Shown here: piece by piece, positions 5,416 through 13,117 of the stretch | How the letters are laid out: the number at the start of each line of letters is the position of its first letter | Position numbering within the stretch: position 1 is the stretch's first letter | DNA from: an uncultured Ruminococcus sp. | Lineage (GTDB): Bacteria > Bacillota > Clostridia > Lachnospirales > Lachnospiraceae | DNA length: 19,446 bases | NCBI GenBank assembly: GCA_900553885.1 | Contig: USFD01000059.1 | Span: 1-19,446, forward strand | Direction: 5' to 3' | The notes under the pieces: model-generated | Seen by the model: only the letters and a program-made list of their open reading frames with translations | Told to the model about the DNA's origin: nothing | Database searches by the model: none | Program-made: the position numbers and the translations under genes

Positions 5416-8400
5416 GTGACAAATGAAAAAAACAGGCCTGCAGATTATAAAAATCTGACAGCAGGCATTGATATCGGATCTACCACAACCAAGGTTACCG
5501 TTGTGGATCCGTGCGACGGCAGAATTCTTTATTCTGATTACAGAAGACACCAGGCGGATCAGGTGCAAAGCGTGATCTACGTACTGGAGCAGTTAGAAAA
5601 CAAGTTCCCCCACACTCTGTTTCGAGTGGGTATGACCGGTTCCGGAGCAAAGCCCATAGCAGAGCAGCTGGGGGTTCCATTTATTCAGGAAGTAGCTGCG
5701 AACGCAGAGGCTCTGAAGAGTCAGTATGAGAATATCGGTACAGCCATTGAGCTGGGCGGACAGGACGCCAAGATGATTTTCTTCCGGAAAGATGAGAATA
5801 CAGGGGCGTTAAATGTAGCCGATATGAGAATGAACGGAAGCTGCGCCGGGGGAACCGGTGCATTTATTGATGAAATTGCTTCTGTTCTGAAAGTGCCGGT
5901 GGAGGAGTTTAACTCCCTTGCGGCAGAAGGGAAATGTGTCTATGACATTTCCGGAAGATGCGGCGTCTACGCGAAGACAGACATTCAGCCTCTGCTGAAT
6001 CAGGGGATTTCGAAAGCGGATCTGGCGCTGTCTGCTTTTCATGCCATAGCAAAACAGACCATAGGCGGCCTGGCACAGGGACTTGAGATCGAACCGCCGG
6101 TGGCCTTTGAAGGCGGCCCGCTTACATTTAACCCTGTTCTGGTCAAAGTGTTTGCCGGCCGGCTGAACCTTTCCGAAGAGGATATCCTGGTTCCGCCTCA
6201 TTCGGAACTGATGATAGCCTATGGCGCCGCTGTTTCCGCTGCAAATATTCCTGCCCGGAGAAAAGACTGTACAGCGGAAAAACTGCTTCGGATTCTGAAC
6301 GAGAAAAAGTCTGTTATAACAGAGAACAGTGCAGAGGAAGCCGCGCCGCTGTTTGCTTCTGAAGAAGAGCGGCAGGAGTTCTTCCGGAGACATAAAAAAA
6401 CAGAACAGCATCATAGAGAGATTGAAAAAAATAAGGAGATTTCTGTCTGGCTTGGAATTGATTCCGGAAGTACAACCACAAAATTTGTTCTTCTTGGAGA
6501 GGACGGAGAGCTTCTTGATACCTTCTATGCTCCGAATGAAGGATCTCCTCTGGAGGTTGCACGCCGTGCGCTTATTGATATGAGAGAACGGTACCGGAAG
6601 GCCGGAAGCAGGATTCATATTATTGCAGCAGGCACTACCGGATATGGTGAACAGCTGTTTGCAAAGGCGTTCCGGGCGGAGTACCATACGGTAGAAACAG
6701 TTGCCCATGCCCGGGCAGCGGAAAAATACGTGAAAGACGCTTCTTTTATTCTGGATATCGGCGGCCAGGATATGAAGGCGATCTGGCTGGAAAACGGGAT
6801 TATTACCAATATTCTTGTAAACGAGGCATGTTCTTCCGGCTGCGGGTCGTTCCTTGAAAACTTTGCGTCTTCCCTGCATATTCCGGTGGATCAGATTGCG
6901 GATGCGGCATTTTCATCCCGGCATCCTGCCGTGCTTGGCAGCCGGTGTACCGTATTTATGAACAGCAGTATCATAACGGAACAGAGAAACGGAAGACGTG
7001 CGGAAGATATTATGGCAGGTCTGTGCAGATCGATTATTGAAAACGTATTTACGAAGGTTGTGCGTCTCTCCAACGTAGATTCCCTGGGAGACCGGATTGT
7101 GGTACAGGGAGGAACCTTTGAAAATGACGCGGTGCTCAGAGCGCTGGAAGAATATATCGGGAAAGAGGTTACCCGTGCGCCTTATCCGGGGCTGATGGGA
7201 GCCATCGGCGCGGCTCTGACCGCAAAGGAACAGTATGAGAAAGCGCCGGTGGAGAGAACCTTTATTGATCTGGACGATCTGGATGACTTTACCTGGCAGC
7301 AGGAGGCGGATATTCCCTGTCCGTTCTGTAATAATCACTGCAAGAGGACGATTCTGCGCTTTTCCAACGGACAGTCCTGGATTACCAATAACCGCTGTGA
7401 ACGGGGAGAGATTCTGGGAGATCCGAAGGATCAGAATGTAAGAGAGCTGTTAAAGGAAAAGAATCAGCAGTCCGGAAAGGTTCCGAATCTGTTCCAGGTA
7501 AGAGAAAAGCTGCTTTTCCGGAAATACAGACATCCAAAGCTGATGCCGGACAGAGGTCTGACCATCGGAATTCCCCGGGTACTTTCCTTCTGGGAGACAG
7601 CGCCTTTCTGGACCACGTTCTGGGAGAGCCTGGGATTTCATGTACAGTTTTCGGATTTCAGCACCCGGAAAATGTACGAACAGGGACTGTCGGCTGTTAC
7701 TTCAGATACAGTCTGTTTCCCGGCCAAGCTGGTGCACGGACATATCCGGAATCTGGCGGAAAAGGGTGTGGACCGGATTTTTATGCCCGTAATTACTACC
7801 GTGCCGTCAGAAAATACGGAGGAAACCAGTCAGTCCATGTGTGCGGTTGTCAAAGGATACCCGCTGGTGATCAGAAACTCGGACAATCCGGCTCAGCATC
7901 TGGGCGTTCCGTATGACGCTCCTATGTTCCACTGGTATACAGAGGAAGATAAAAAGAAACAGCTGGTACGTTATATGAGCGATACCTGGCAGATCCCGCG
8001 CAGATATACGGAAAAAGCAGTGGCGGCAGGAGAAAGGGCCCAGAGGGAATTCCATACGGAGCTGCAGAAGGAAGGCGGGTCCGTGCTCCGGCAGGTGGAG
8101 AAGGAAAAGAAATTCGCAGTTGTGCTGGCTTCAAGACCCTATCAGAATGATTCTCTGGTCAATCATGAACTGCCGGAGATGTTTGCCGGTTTCGGAATTC
8201 CGGTGCTGACGGCGGATTCTCTGCCGGAAGAAAATAAGACGGATCTGAGCAGGAGCCGGCTGGATATTGTAAATAATTACCATGCAAGAATGCTTTCTTC
8301 AGCGATACTGGCAGCAGAAAATGAGAACCTGGAGTACGTTCAGCTTGTAAGTTTCGGCTGCGGACATGACGCTTATCTTTCTGATGAGATTGTCCGTATG

Positions 8401-9888
8401 ATGAAAGAAATATCGGGGAAGACCCCTCTGATCCTTAAGGTAGATGAAAGCGACGTCCAGGGTCCGCTGCGGATCCGTGTCCGTTCCTTCCTTGAAACCG
8501 TGGCTATGAAACGGGAGAGAGGAAATACGGCCGAAGTAAAAGAATTACAGGATCCTTATCCGGTGAAGTTTACAAAGCAGGACAGAGCCCGGAAAACCGT
8601 ACTTGTCCCGAATACATCCCACGCGTTCAGCAGGGTGATGGCGGCTGCGTTCTGCGGCCAGGGTATTCAGGCAGTACCTCTTGAGGTGGGCGGCGAGGAG
8701 GCCATCCGGCTTGGGAAAAAATATGTGCACAACGATATCTGCTTCCCGGCCCAGGTGGTGATCGGAGAAGCGCTTGCCGCGCTGAAAAGCGGAAAATACG
8801 ATCCGGAAAACACGGCCATCGGGATGGCGAAATATATCGGGGACTGCCGTCTGACCCATTACAGTTCCCTGCTCAGAAAAGCACTGGATGACGCGGGATT
8901 TGCGCAAGTTCCCATACTGACCAACGACGATACGGATTCCCATAATCTGCATCCGGGATTCCGTCTGAATCTCCAGTCATCGATCCGCATTGCATTTGCC
9001 ATGCCTATGATTGATGTGCTGGAAGAACTGCTTCGGAAGATCCGGCCTTATGAGCTGACAAAAGGATCCGCGGACGCAGCCTTTGAAAAAGCCATGGACG
9101 CGCTCATAGACGGGCTGAAATCCTCCGGTGTACCCGGCGCAAGACAGGAATTCAGACAGGGCATTGAGTATATGAAAGAGGTGCCCTATGACCGGAGCTG
9201 CCCCAGACCCAGAGTACTGATCGTGGGAGAATACCTGCTGAATTTCCATCCGGGCGCCAACCACGAGATAGAGAAATATCTGGAACAGAACGGATTTGAA
9301 GTGATCGAGGCCAGGATGACAGATGTGATCAGAAAGACCTATTTTTACCAGGACAGCCAGATCCGCGAGTATCATGTGAAACGAGGAGCCGTAAAGAAGA
9401 CCTGGTTCTACGTGGCCGATCATATCTTTGATCTTGCCCACGAGGTGACCGACCGGATTGCACAGAATCACCCGCTGTACCATCCGGCGTGCAGGATGGA
9501 GGATCTGGTAAAGGAAAGCGACCCCATTATCCATCATACATTTGATGCCGGAGAGGGTGTGCTGATACCGGGCGAGATCCTGCACCATGCAAAAGAGGGA
9601 TGCAGGACGTTTGTAATTCTTCAGCCCTTTGGCTGTCTTCCGAATCATGTGGTGGGAAGAGGCGTTTCCAAAAAACTGAAGGAGATCTATCCGGATGCCC
9701 AGATTCTGCCGCTGGATTACGATCCGGACGTCAGCTTCGCCAATATTGAGAACCGGCTGCAGATGCTGGTTATGAACGCGAAAGAAGCGGAAAACAGACA
9801 GGCAGAAAGCGAGATGACCGAGAAGTCGCGGCGCTATGCTTCGGACAAGAGGACACGGCAGACCGTACCTTCCGGAAATTACTCCTGA
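5416..9888 (+). CDS. Giant tandem acyl-CoA dehydratase activase fused to COG3580/COG3581-type domains
   Basis: A 1490-residue cytosolic protein, the known but uncharacterised multi-domain activase class (two BcrAD_BadFG ASKHA domains, then DUF2229/COG3580 and COG3581-type domains). Activase 1: GIDIGSTTTK at 17-26, ELGGQDAK at 112-119, cluster cysteines C143 (SCAGGTG) and C182 (GRCGVYA). Activase 2: GIDSGSTTTK at 347-356, DIGGQDMK at 447-454, C472 and C511. Both pairs are 39 residues apart, as in HgdC. A four-cysteine knot follows (C635, C638, C642, C661). The rest looks like a second duplication: SDTVCFPAK at 763-771 and NDICFPAQ at 1106-1113, with other conserved-looking cysteines C982 (FGCGHD), C1144 (GDCRL) and C1407. 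Inferred role: ATP-driven one-electron transfer at very low potential. The start is the only GTG available; its ribosome site (AAGAGAAAG) is weak. It heads the operon with the two genes downstream. Confidence 0.88.
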   Translation: MTNEKNRPADYKNLTAGIDIGSTTTKVTVVDPCDGRILYSDYRRHQADQVQSVIYVLEQLENKFPHTLFRVGMTGSGAKPIAEQLGVPFIQEVAANAEALKSQYENIGTAIELGGQDAKMIFFRKDENTGALNVADMRMNGSCAGGTGAFIDEIASVLKVPVEEFNSLAAEGKCVYDISGRCGVYAKTDIQPLLNQGISKADLALSAFHAIAKQTIGGLAQGLEIEPPVAFEGGPLTFNPVLVKVFAGRLNLSEEDILVPPHSELMIAYGAAVSAANIPARRKDCTAEKLLRILNEKKSVITENSAEEAAPLFASEEERQEFFRRHKKTEQHHREIEKNKEISVWLGIDSGSTTTKFVLLGEDGELLDTFYAPNEGSPLEVARRALIDMRERYRKAGSRIHIIAAGTTGYGEQLFAKAFRAEYHTVETVAHARAAEKYVKDASFILDIGGQDMKAIWLENGIITNILVNEACSSGCGSFLENFASSLHIPVDQIADAAFSSRHPAVLGSRCTVFMNSSIITEQRNGRRAEDIMAGLCRSIIENVFTKVVRLSNVDSLGDRIVVQGGTFENDAVLRALEEYIGKEVTRAPYPGLMGAIGAALTAKEQYEKAPVERTFIDLDDLDDFTWQQEADIPCPFCNNHCKRTILRFSNGQSWITNNRCERGEILGDPKDQNVRELLKEKNQQSGKVPNLFQVREKLLFRKYRHPKLMPDRGLTIGIPRVLSFWETAPFWTTFWESLGFHVQFSDFSTRKMYEQGLSAVTSDTVCFPAKLVHGHIRNLAEKGVDRIFMPVITTVPSENTEETSQSMCAVVKGYPLVIRNSDNPAQHLGVPYDAPMFHWYTEEDKKKQLVRYMSDTWQIPRRYTEKAVAAGERAQREFHTELQKEGGSVLRQVEKEKKFAVVLASRPYQNDSLVNHELPEMFAGFGIPVLTADSLPEENKTDLSRSRLDIVNNYHARMLSSAILAAENENLEYVQLVSFGCGHDAYLSDEIVRMMKEISGKTPLILKVDESDVQGPLRIRVRSFLETVAMKRERGNTAEVKELQDPYPVKFTKQDRARKTVLVPNTSHAFSRVMAAAFCGQGIQAVPLEVGGEEAIRLGKKYVHNDICFPAQVVIGEALAALKSGKYDPENTAIGMAKYIGDCRLTHYSSLLRKALDDAGFAQVPILTNDDTDSHNLHPGFRLNLQSSIRIAFAMPMIDVLEELLRKIRPYELTKGSADAAFEKAMDALIDGLKSSGVPGARQEFRQGIEYMKEVPYDRSCPRPRVLIVGEYLLNFHPGANHEIEKYLEQNGFEVIEARMTDVIRKTYFYQDSQIREYHVKRGAVKKTWFYVADHIFDLAHEVTDRIAQNHPLYHPACRMEDLVKESDPIIHHTFDAGEGVLIPGEILHHAKEGCRTFVILQPFGCLPNHVVGRGVSKKLKEIYPDAQILPLDYDPDVSFANIENRLQMLVMNAKEAENRQAESEMTEKSRRYASDKRTRQTVPSGNYS

Positions 9889-9988
9889 AATATGAGATAC
9901 ATTTATTCTGAGAAAAAGAGAGATTATAAAAAAGATCCGTTTCTGCAGACGGAGCGCAACAGAACGAGTGAGACCTGGAGGGATAAGT

Positions 9989-11302
9989 ATGTGGATTGCA
10001 GATAAATATATCGACCATGTAAAAGAACAGACAGTGGAACATCCCGGCCAAAGCTGGAATGAAATGCTGCTTGGCTTTAAGCTGAACAAGCTGCGTACAA
10101 AGCTTCTTCCGAAGAAGGGAATATCCAAAGGCTACCAGAAACTGGAGTCCATGATGATGTCGTTTGTGGCAGATTCTCTGGCCCGGCCGGACCGCTATGT
10201 ATGGGGAAATATTTTTTCTCCCTGCGAGATTATGGGATGCTTCGGGCTGAGCACGCTTTCGATCGAGTGCCTGTCCTGCTATTTCAGCGGCTATCATCTG
10301 GAAGACTATTTTATCGACTATGCACAGAATACGGGAATTGCGCCCACTCTGTGTTCCTACCATAAGACGTTCGTGGGAGCCATCGACAGCGGGGCGGTTC
10401 CTGTGCCGGAATATGCGGTTACTACCTCGCTTTCCTGTGACGGCAACCTGAATACATTCCGGTATCTGGAGAAGAAAAAGGGCGTTCCTTTTACGTTCCT
10501 TGATGTTCCGTACAGAGACGACGAGGCGTCAGTGGAGTATCTGGCCGGTCAGCTGAGAGACTTCGCGGAAGAGCTGGCCGGGCGTTTCGGCAGGCCTTTT
10601 GATGAGGAAAAGCTCAGAGAATCCATCCGGATAGAAAATGAAACAAGAAAAGAACTGATGCATTTCTTCCGGCTGCAGAGCGAGCGGTATTACCCGGGCG
10701 AACTGATCAGTCATCTGTATATGATGATGGGGATGCATCTGCTGATCGGCACACAGGAATTTCTTGATCTGATCCGGTTTATGATTGAGGATATTAAAAA
10801 CTATCCGGAGTTTGACGGAAAGAAGATCCTGTGGATTCATCTGCTGCCGTTTTATCAGGAGACGCTGCAGAGCTATTTTAATTCCAGCCGGAAATATCAG
10901 ATTATTGCCAGTGATATTATTATTGATTCTATGGAAGAAATGGACGAAACACAGCCGTTCCATGCCCTGGCAAAGAAGATTATCCGCAATCTGTATAACG
11001 GTTCCTATTCCCACAGAGCGGAGATGGTAGGGCAGCTGGCGGATACGCTGCATCCGGATGCGGTAATTCAGTTCTGCCACTGGGGATGCAAGCAGTCTTC
11101 CGGAGGAAGCGTTCTGCTGAAAGAAAAGCTGCAGGAAATGAATATCCCCATGCTGATTCTGGACGGCGACGGCATTGACAGGAGGAACAGCCACGACGGA
11201 CAGATCCGGACCCGCCTCGAGGCGTTTCTGGAGATGCTGGAATCCGGAGAGGAACAGGCAGAGACAGACAGTACAGCAAAGAGGGAGCAGAAAGTATGTT
11301 AG
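9989..11302 (+). CDS. 2-hydroxyacyl-CoA dehydratase D-component-like protein
   Basis: A 437-residue member of the HgdA/HgdB-FldBC-BcrBC-DCCP superfamily, which binds [4Fe-4S] or double-cubane clusters and receives electrons from an activase. Recognisable stretches: WGNIFSPCEIMGCFG at 72-86, a cysteine at C122 (PTLCSYHK), the SCDGN motif at 149-153, LDVPY at 171-175, and the C-terminal QFCHWGCKQSSGG (361-373) leading to IPMLILDGDGID and a TRLEAFLEM helix. Candidate cluster ligands are C79, C122 or C150 and C363/C367. Start ATG 9989 has GGAGGG about 8 nt before it; an in-frame GTG at 9968 is less well served. It follows the giant gene by 100 nt and overlaps the next gene by 7 nt, so the two are surely cotranslated. 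Substrate cannot be inferred: dehydratase, reductase or double-cubane protein are all possible. Confidence 0.87.
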   Translation: MWIADKYIDHVKEQTVEHPGQSWNEMLLGFKLNKLRTKLLPKKGISKGYQKLESMMMSFVADSLARPDRYVWGNIFSPCEIMGCFGLSTLSIECLSCYFSGYHLEDYFIDYAQNTGIAPTLCSYHKTFVGAIDSGAVPVPEYAVTTSLSCDGNLNTFRYLEKKKGVPFTFLDVPYRDDEASVEYLAGQLRDFAEELAGRFGRPFDEEKLRESIRIENETRKELMHFFRLQSERYYPGELISHLYMMMGMHLLIGTQEFLDLIRFMIEDIKNYPEFDGKKILWIHLLPFYQETLQSYFNSSRKYQIIASDIIIDSMEEMDETQPFHALAKKIIRNLYNGSYSHRAEMVGQLADTLHPDAVIQFCHWGCKQSSGGSVLLKEKLQEMNIPMLILDGDGIDRRNSHDGQIRTRLEAFLEMLESGEEQAETDSTAKREQKVC

Positions 11303-12963
11303 GGTATATATGTAAATATGCACCTGTGGAAGTATTTGAATCCATGGGAGTAAAGATGGAGCGGATTGAGCCGGATGTGACGAACTTCAATCAGGCGGAA
11401 ATCCGGATGCACCCCAATATCTGCAGTTTTGCGAAAGGGGTGCTGGAAGAAGTTATGCAGGGAGAGTATGAGGGTGTGATCCTGACCACATGCTGCGACA
11501 GCATCCGCCGGCTCTATGACGTACTCCGGGAAGAATTCCCGGATAAATTCATCTATATGCTGGATACGCCCCGGATTACGAAAGACGCGGGAATCACCCT
11601 TTACGAACAGCGGATCCGGGCCATGATCCGGGAGTATGAAGCATTTTCCGGAAAAAGATTTGAGGAAGAAACGTTTGCCGCATATTTAAAGGAAAAAGAG
11701 GAAGAACAGCAGTATGCCGTAAAGGACAGGACCGTCAATATCGGGATTATCGGGGCAAGAGCCAATGACAGTATTAAGAAGATCCTGAAGGAAAACGGAG
11801 CCAATGTGGCCTTTGATCTGACCTGTACGGGGCTGGGCAGGAAAATTATCTGCGATGCGGCTGATGTGACGGGCGGGTATGCAGGCGGGCTGTTAAGCCA
11901 GTTTCCCTGCATGCGGATGGAGCAGGCGTCCAACCGGGATGAACTGATCCGGCGCTGTGCGGGAAGCGTGGACGGAGTGATCTATCACACCGTCCAGTTC
12001 TGCGATAATTACGCCTATGAATATGCCTGGCTGAAAAACTGGCTGGACCGGCCCATGCTTCTGCTGGAGACAGACTATACCCGGCAGAGCAGCGGACAGG
12101 TCCGGACAAGAATCGAAGCATTTCTGGAATCTCTGACTGCGGAAATGCACAGACCGGAAAAACCAAGAAAGGGTGAAGACAAAATGTATGTAATGGGAAT
12201 AGACAGCGGCTCTACATCAACCAATGCGGTAATTATGGATCAGGACAGAAAGATCAGAGCTTTTTCTGTGGTGCGCACAGGCGCCAAATCGGGAGTCAGT
12301 GCGGACAGAGTGCTGAAGGATGTACTGGAAAAGGCAGGCCTTGCCAGGGAAGACATTTCCTGGATCGTTTCCACCGGTTACGGCCGTGTGAGCATTGAAT
12401 TTGCGGATGAAAATGTGACAGAGATCAGCTGTCATGGAAAGGGAGCCCATTACTTTAATCCTCAGATCCGTACCATTCTGGATATCGGCGGCCAGGACAG
12501 TAAAGCGATAAAGCTAAGTGAAACCGGAGAGGTAAAAGACTTTGTCATGAACGACAAATGTGCCGCGGGAACAGGGCGGTTTCTGGAAATGATTGCCCGG
12601 ACTCTGGAAGTTTCGCTGGACGAGCTTGGCGCTATTGCGCTGACTTCCAGGGAAAAGATTGAAATTACAAGTATGTGTTCTGTCTTTGCGGAGTCAGAGG
12701 TTATCTCTCTGATTGCGAATAATAAAGAAAAAGCAGACATTGCCGACGGCGTCTGCCATGCCATTGCCAATAAAGCGTTCGGCCTGCTGCGGCGGGTGGG
12801 AATGGAGCCTGCATATATGATGACCGGAGGCGTTGCCAAGAATCCGGGTGTGGTGCGGGCCGTGGAAGAGAAGATCGGCGCAGAGCTCTACATCTGCGAG
12901 GAACCCGAAATTGTGGGAGCTGCCGGGGCTGCGCTGTATGCGCTGGAAAAGTGCGGCGTCTGA
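11296..12963 (+). CDS. Fusion: short D-component plus HgdC-type activase
   Basis: A 555-residue fusion. Residues 1-285 are an HgdB-like D-component, about 100 residues shorter than the usual 380: GYICKYAPVEV at 3-13, HPNICSF at 39-45, TTCCDSIRRL at 64-73, LDTPR at 89-93, QFCDNYAYE at 234-242 and LETDYTRQSSGQVRTRIEAF at 257-276. Candidate ligands are C6, C43, C66/C67 and C236. Residues 297-555 are a complete activase: GIDSGSTSTN at 301-310, DIGGQDSKAI at 396-405, cluster cysteines C422 (NDKCAAGTG) and C461 (SMCSVFAES), and MTGGVAKNPG at 509-518. The ATG overlaps the previous gene's stop, showing coupling. At the join an in-frame ATG (12184) has AAAGGG 10 nt before it, so a separate 259-residue activase could also be made. 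No terminator follows before the next promoter. Confidence 0.9.
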   Translation: MLGYICKYAPVEVFESMGVKMERIEPDVTNFNQAEIRMHPNICSFAKGVLEEVMQGEYEGVILTTCCDSIRRLYDVLREEFPDKFIYMLDTPRITKDAGITLYEQRIRAMIREYEAFSGKRFEEETFAAYLKEKEEEQQYAVKDRTVNIGIIGARANDSIKKILKENGANVAFDLTCTGLGRKIICDAADVTGGYAGGLLSQFPCMRMEQASNRDELIRRCAGSVDGVIYHTVQFCDNYAYEYAWLKNWLDRPMLLLETDYTRQSSGQVRTRIEAFLESLTAEMHRPEKPRKGEDKMYVMGIDSGSTSTNAVIMDQDRKIRAFSVVRTGAKSGVSADRVLKDVLEKAGLAREDISWIVSTGYGRVSIEFADENVTEISCHGKGAHYFNPQIRTILDIGGQDSKAIKLSETGEVKDFVMNDKCAAGTGRFLEMIARTLEVSLDELGAIALTSREKIEITSMCSVFAESEVISLIANNKEKADIADGVCHAIANKAFGLLRRVGMEPAYMMTGGVAKNPGVVRAVEEKIGAELYICEEPEIVGAAGAALYALEKCGV

Positions 12964-12981
12964 CGGGATTTCAGAAAAAGA

Positions 12982-13010
12982 TTGCCAAAATTTTATAATT
13001 TGTTTATAAT
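12982..13010 (+). promoter_or_regulatory. Promoter of the PutP-like symporter gene
   Basis: TTGCCA (12982-12987) and a perfect TATAAT (13005-13010) with the optimal 17-nt spacer in a sharply A/T-rich stretch. The expected start near 13017 gives a leader of about 100 nt that opens straight into a hairpin. Confidence 0.8.
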
Positions 13011-13021
13011 CAATTCCATAT

Positions 13022-13092
13022 TGTGTCCGGAAAATGGCGCAGAGAGCGGTTTCCGGAACGGACACAGGAAAAAGTGCCGGTATACGCCGGCA
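13022..13092 (+). promoter_or_regulatory. Two-hairpin structured 5' leader of the symporter mRNA
   Basis: TGTGTCCG (13022-13029) is complementary to CGGACACA (13059-13066), and an alternative CCGGAAA/TTTCCGG pairing lies in the same element. A second hairpin, TGCCGG (13075-13080) with CCGGCA (13087-13092), stands just before the ribosome site at 13103. Neither is followed by a T run, so these are not terminators. No known riboswitch class is recognised. Confidence 0.5.
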
Positions 13093-13117
13093 TGAAAAAC
13101 AGAAAGGATACTATGGA

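Noticed and set aside
5809..6879. 356-residue open frame on the minus strand
   Set aside because: Antisense to the two activase domains, whose motifs are intact on the plus strand; no recognisable protein features.
9933..9957. Short inverted repeat (TCCGT/ACGGA) between the giant gene and the D-component
   Set aside because: Only five base pairs with no T run; too weak to call a regulatory or termination element.
8977..10128. 383-residue open frame on the minus strand
   Set aside because: It lies antisense to the giant activase, extends across the gap into the next gene, lacks a ribosome site and reads as a low-complexity mix of residues; the plus-strand frame has clear domains.
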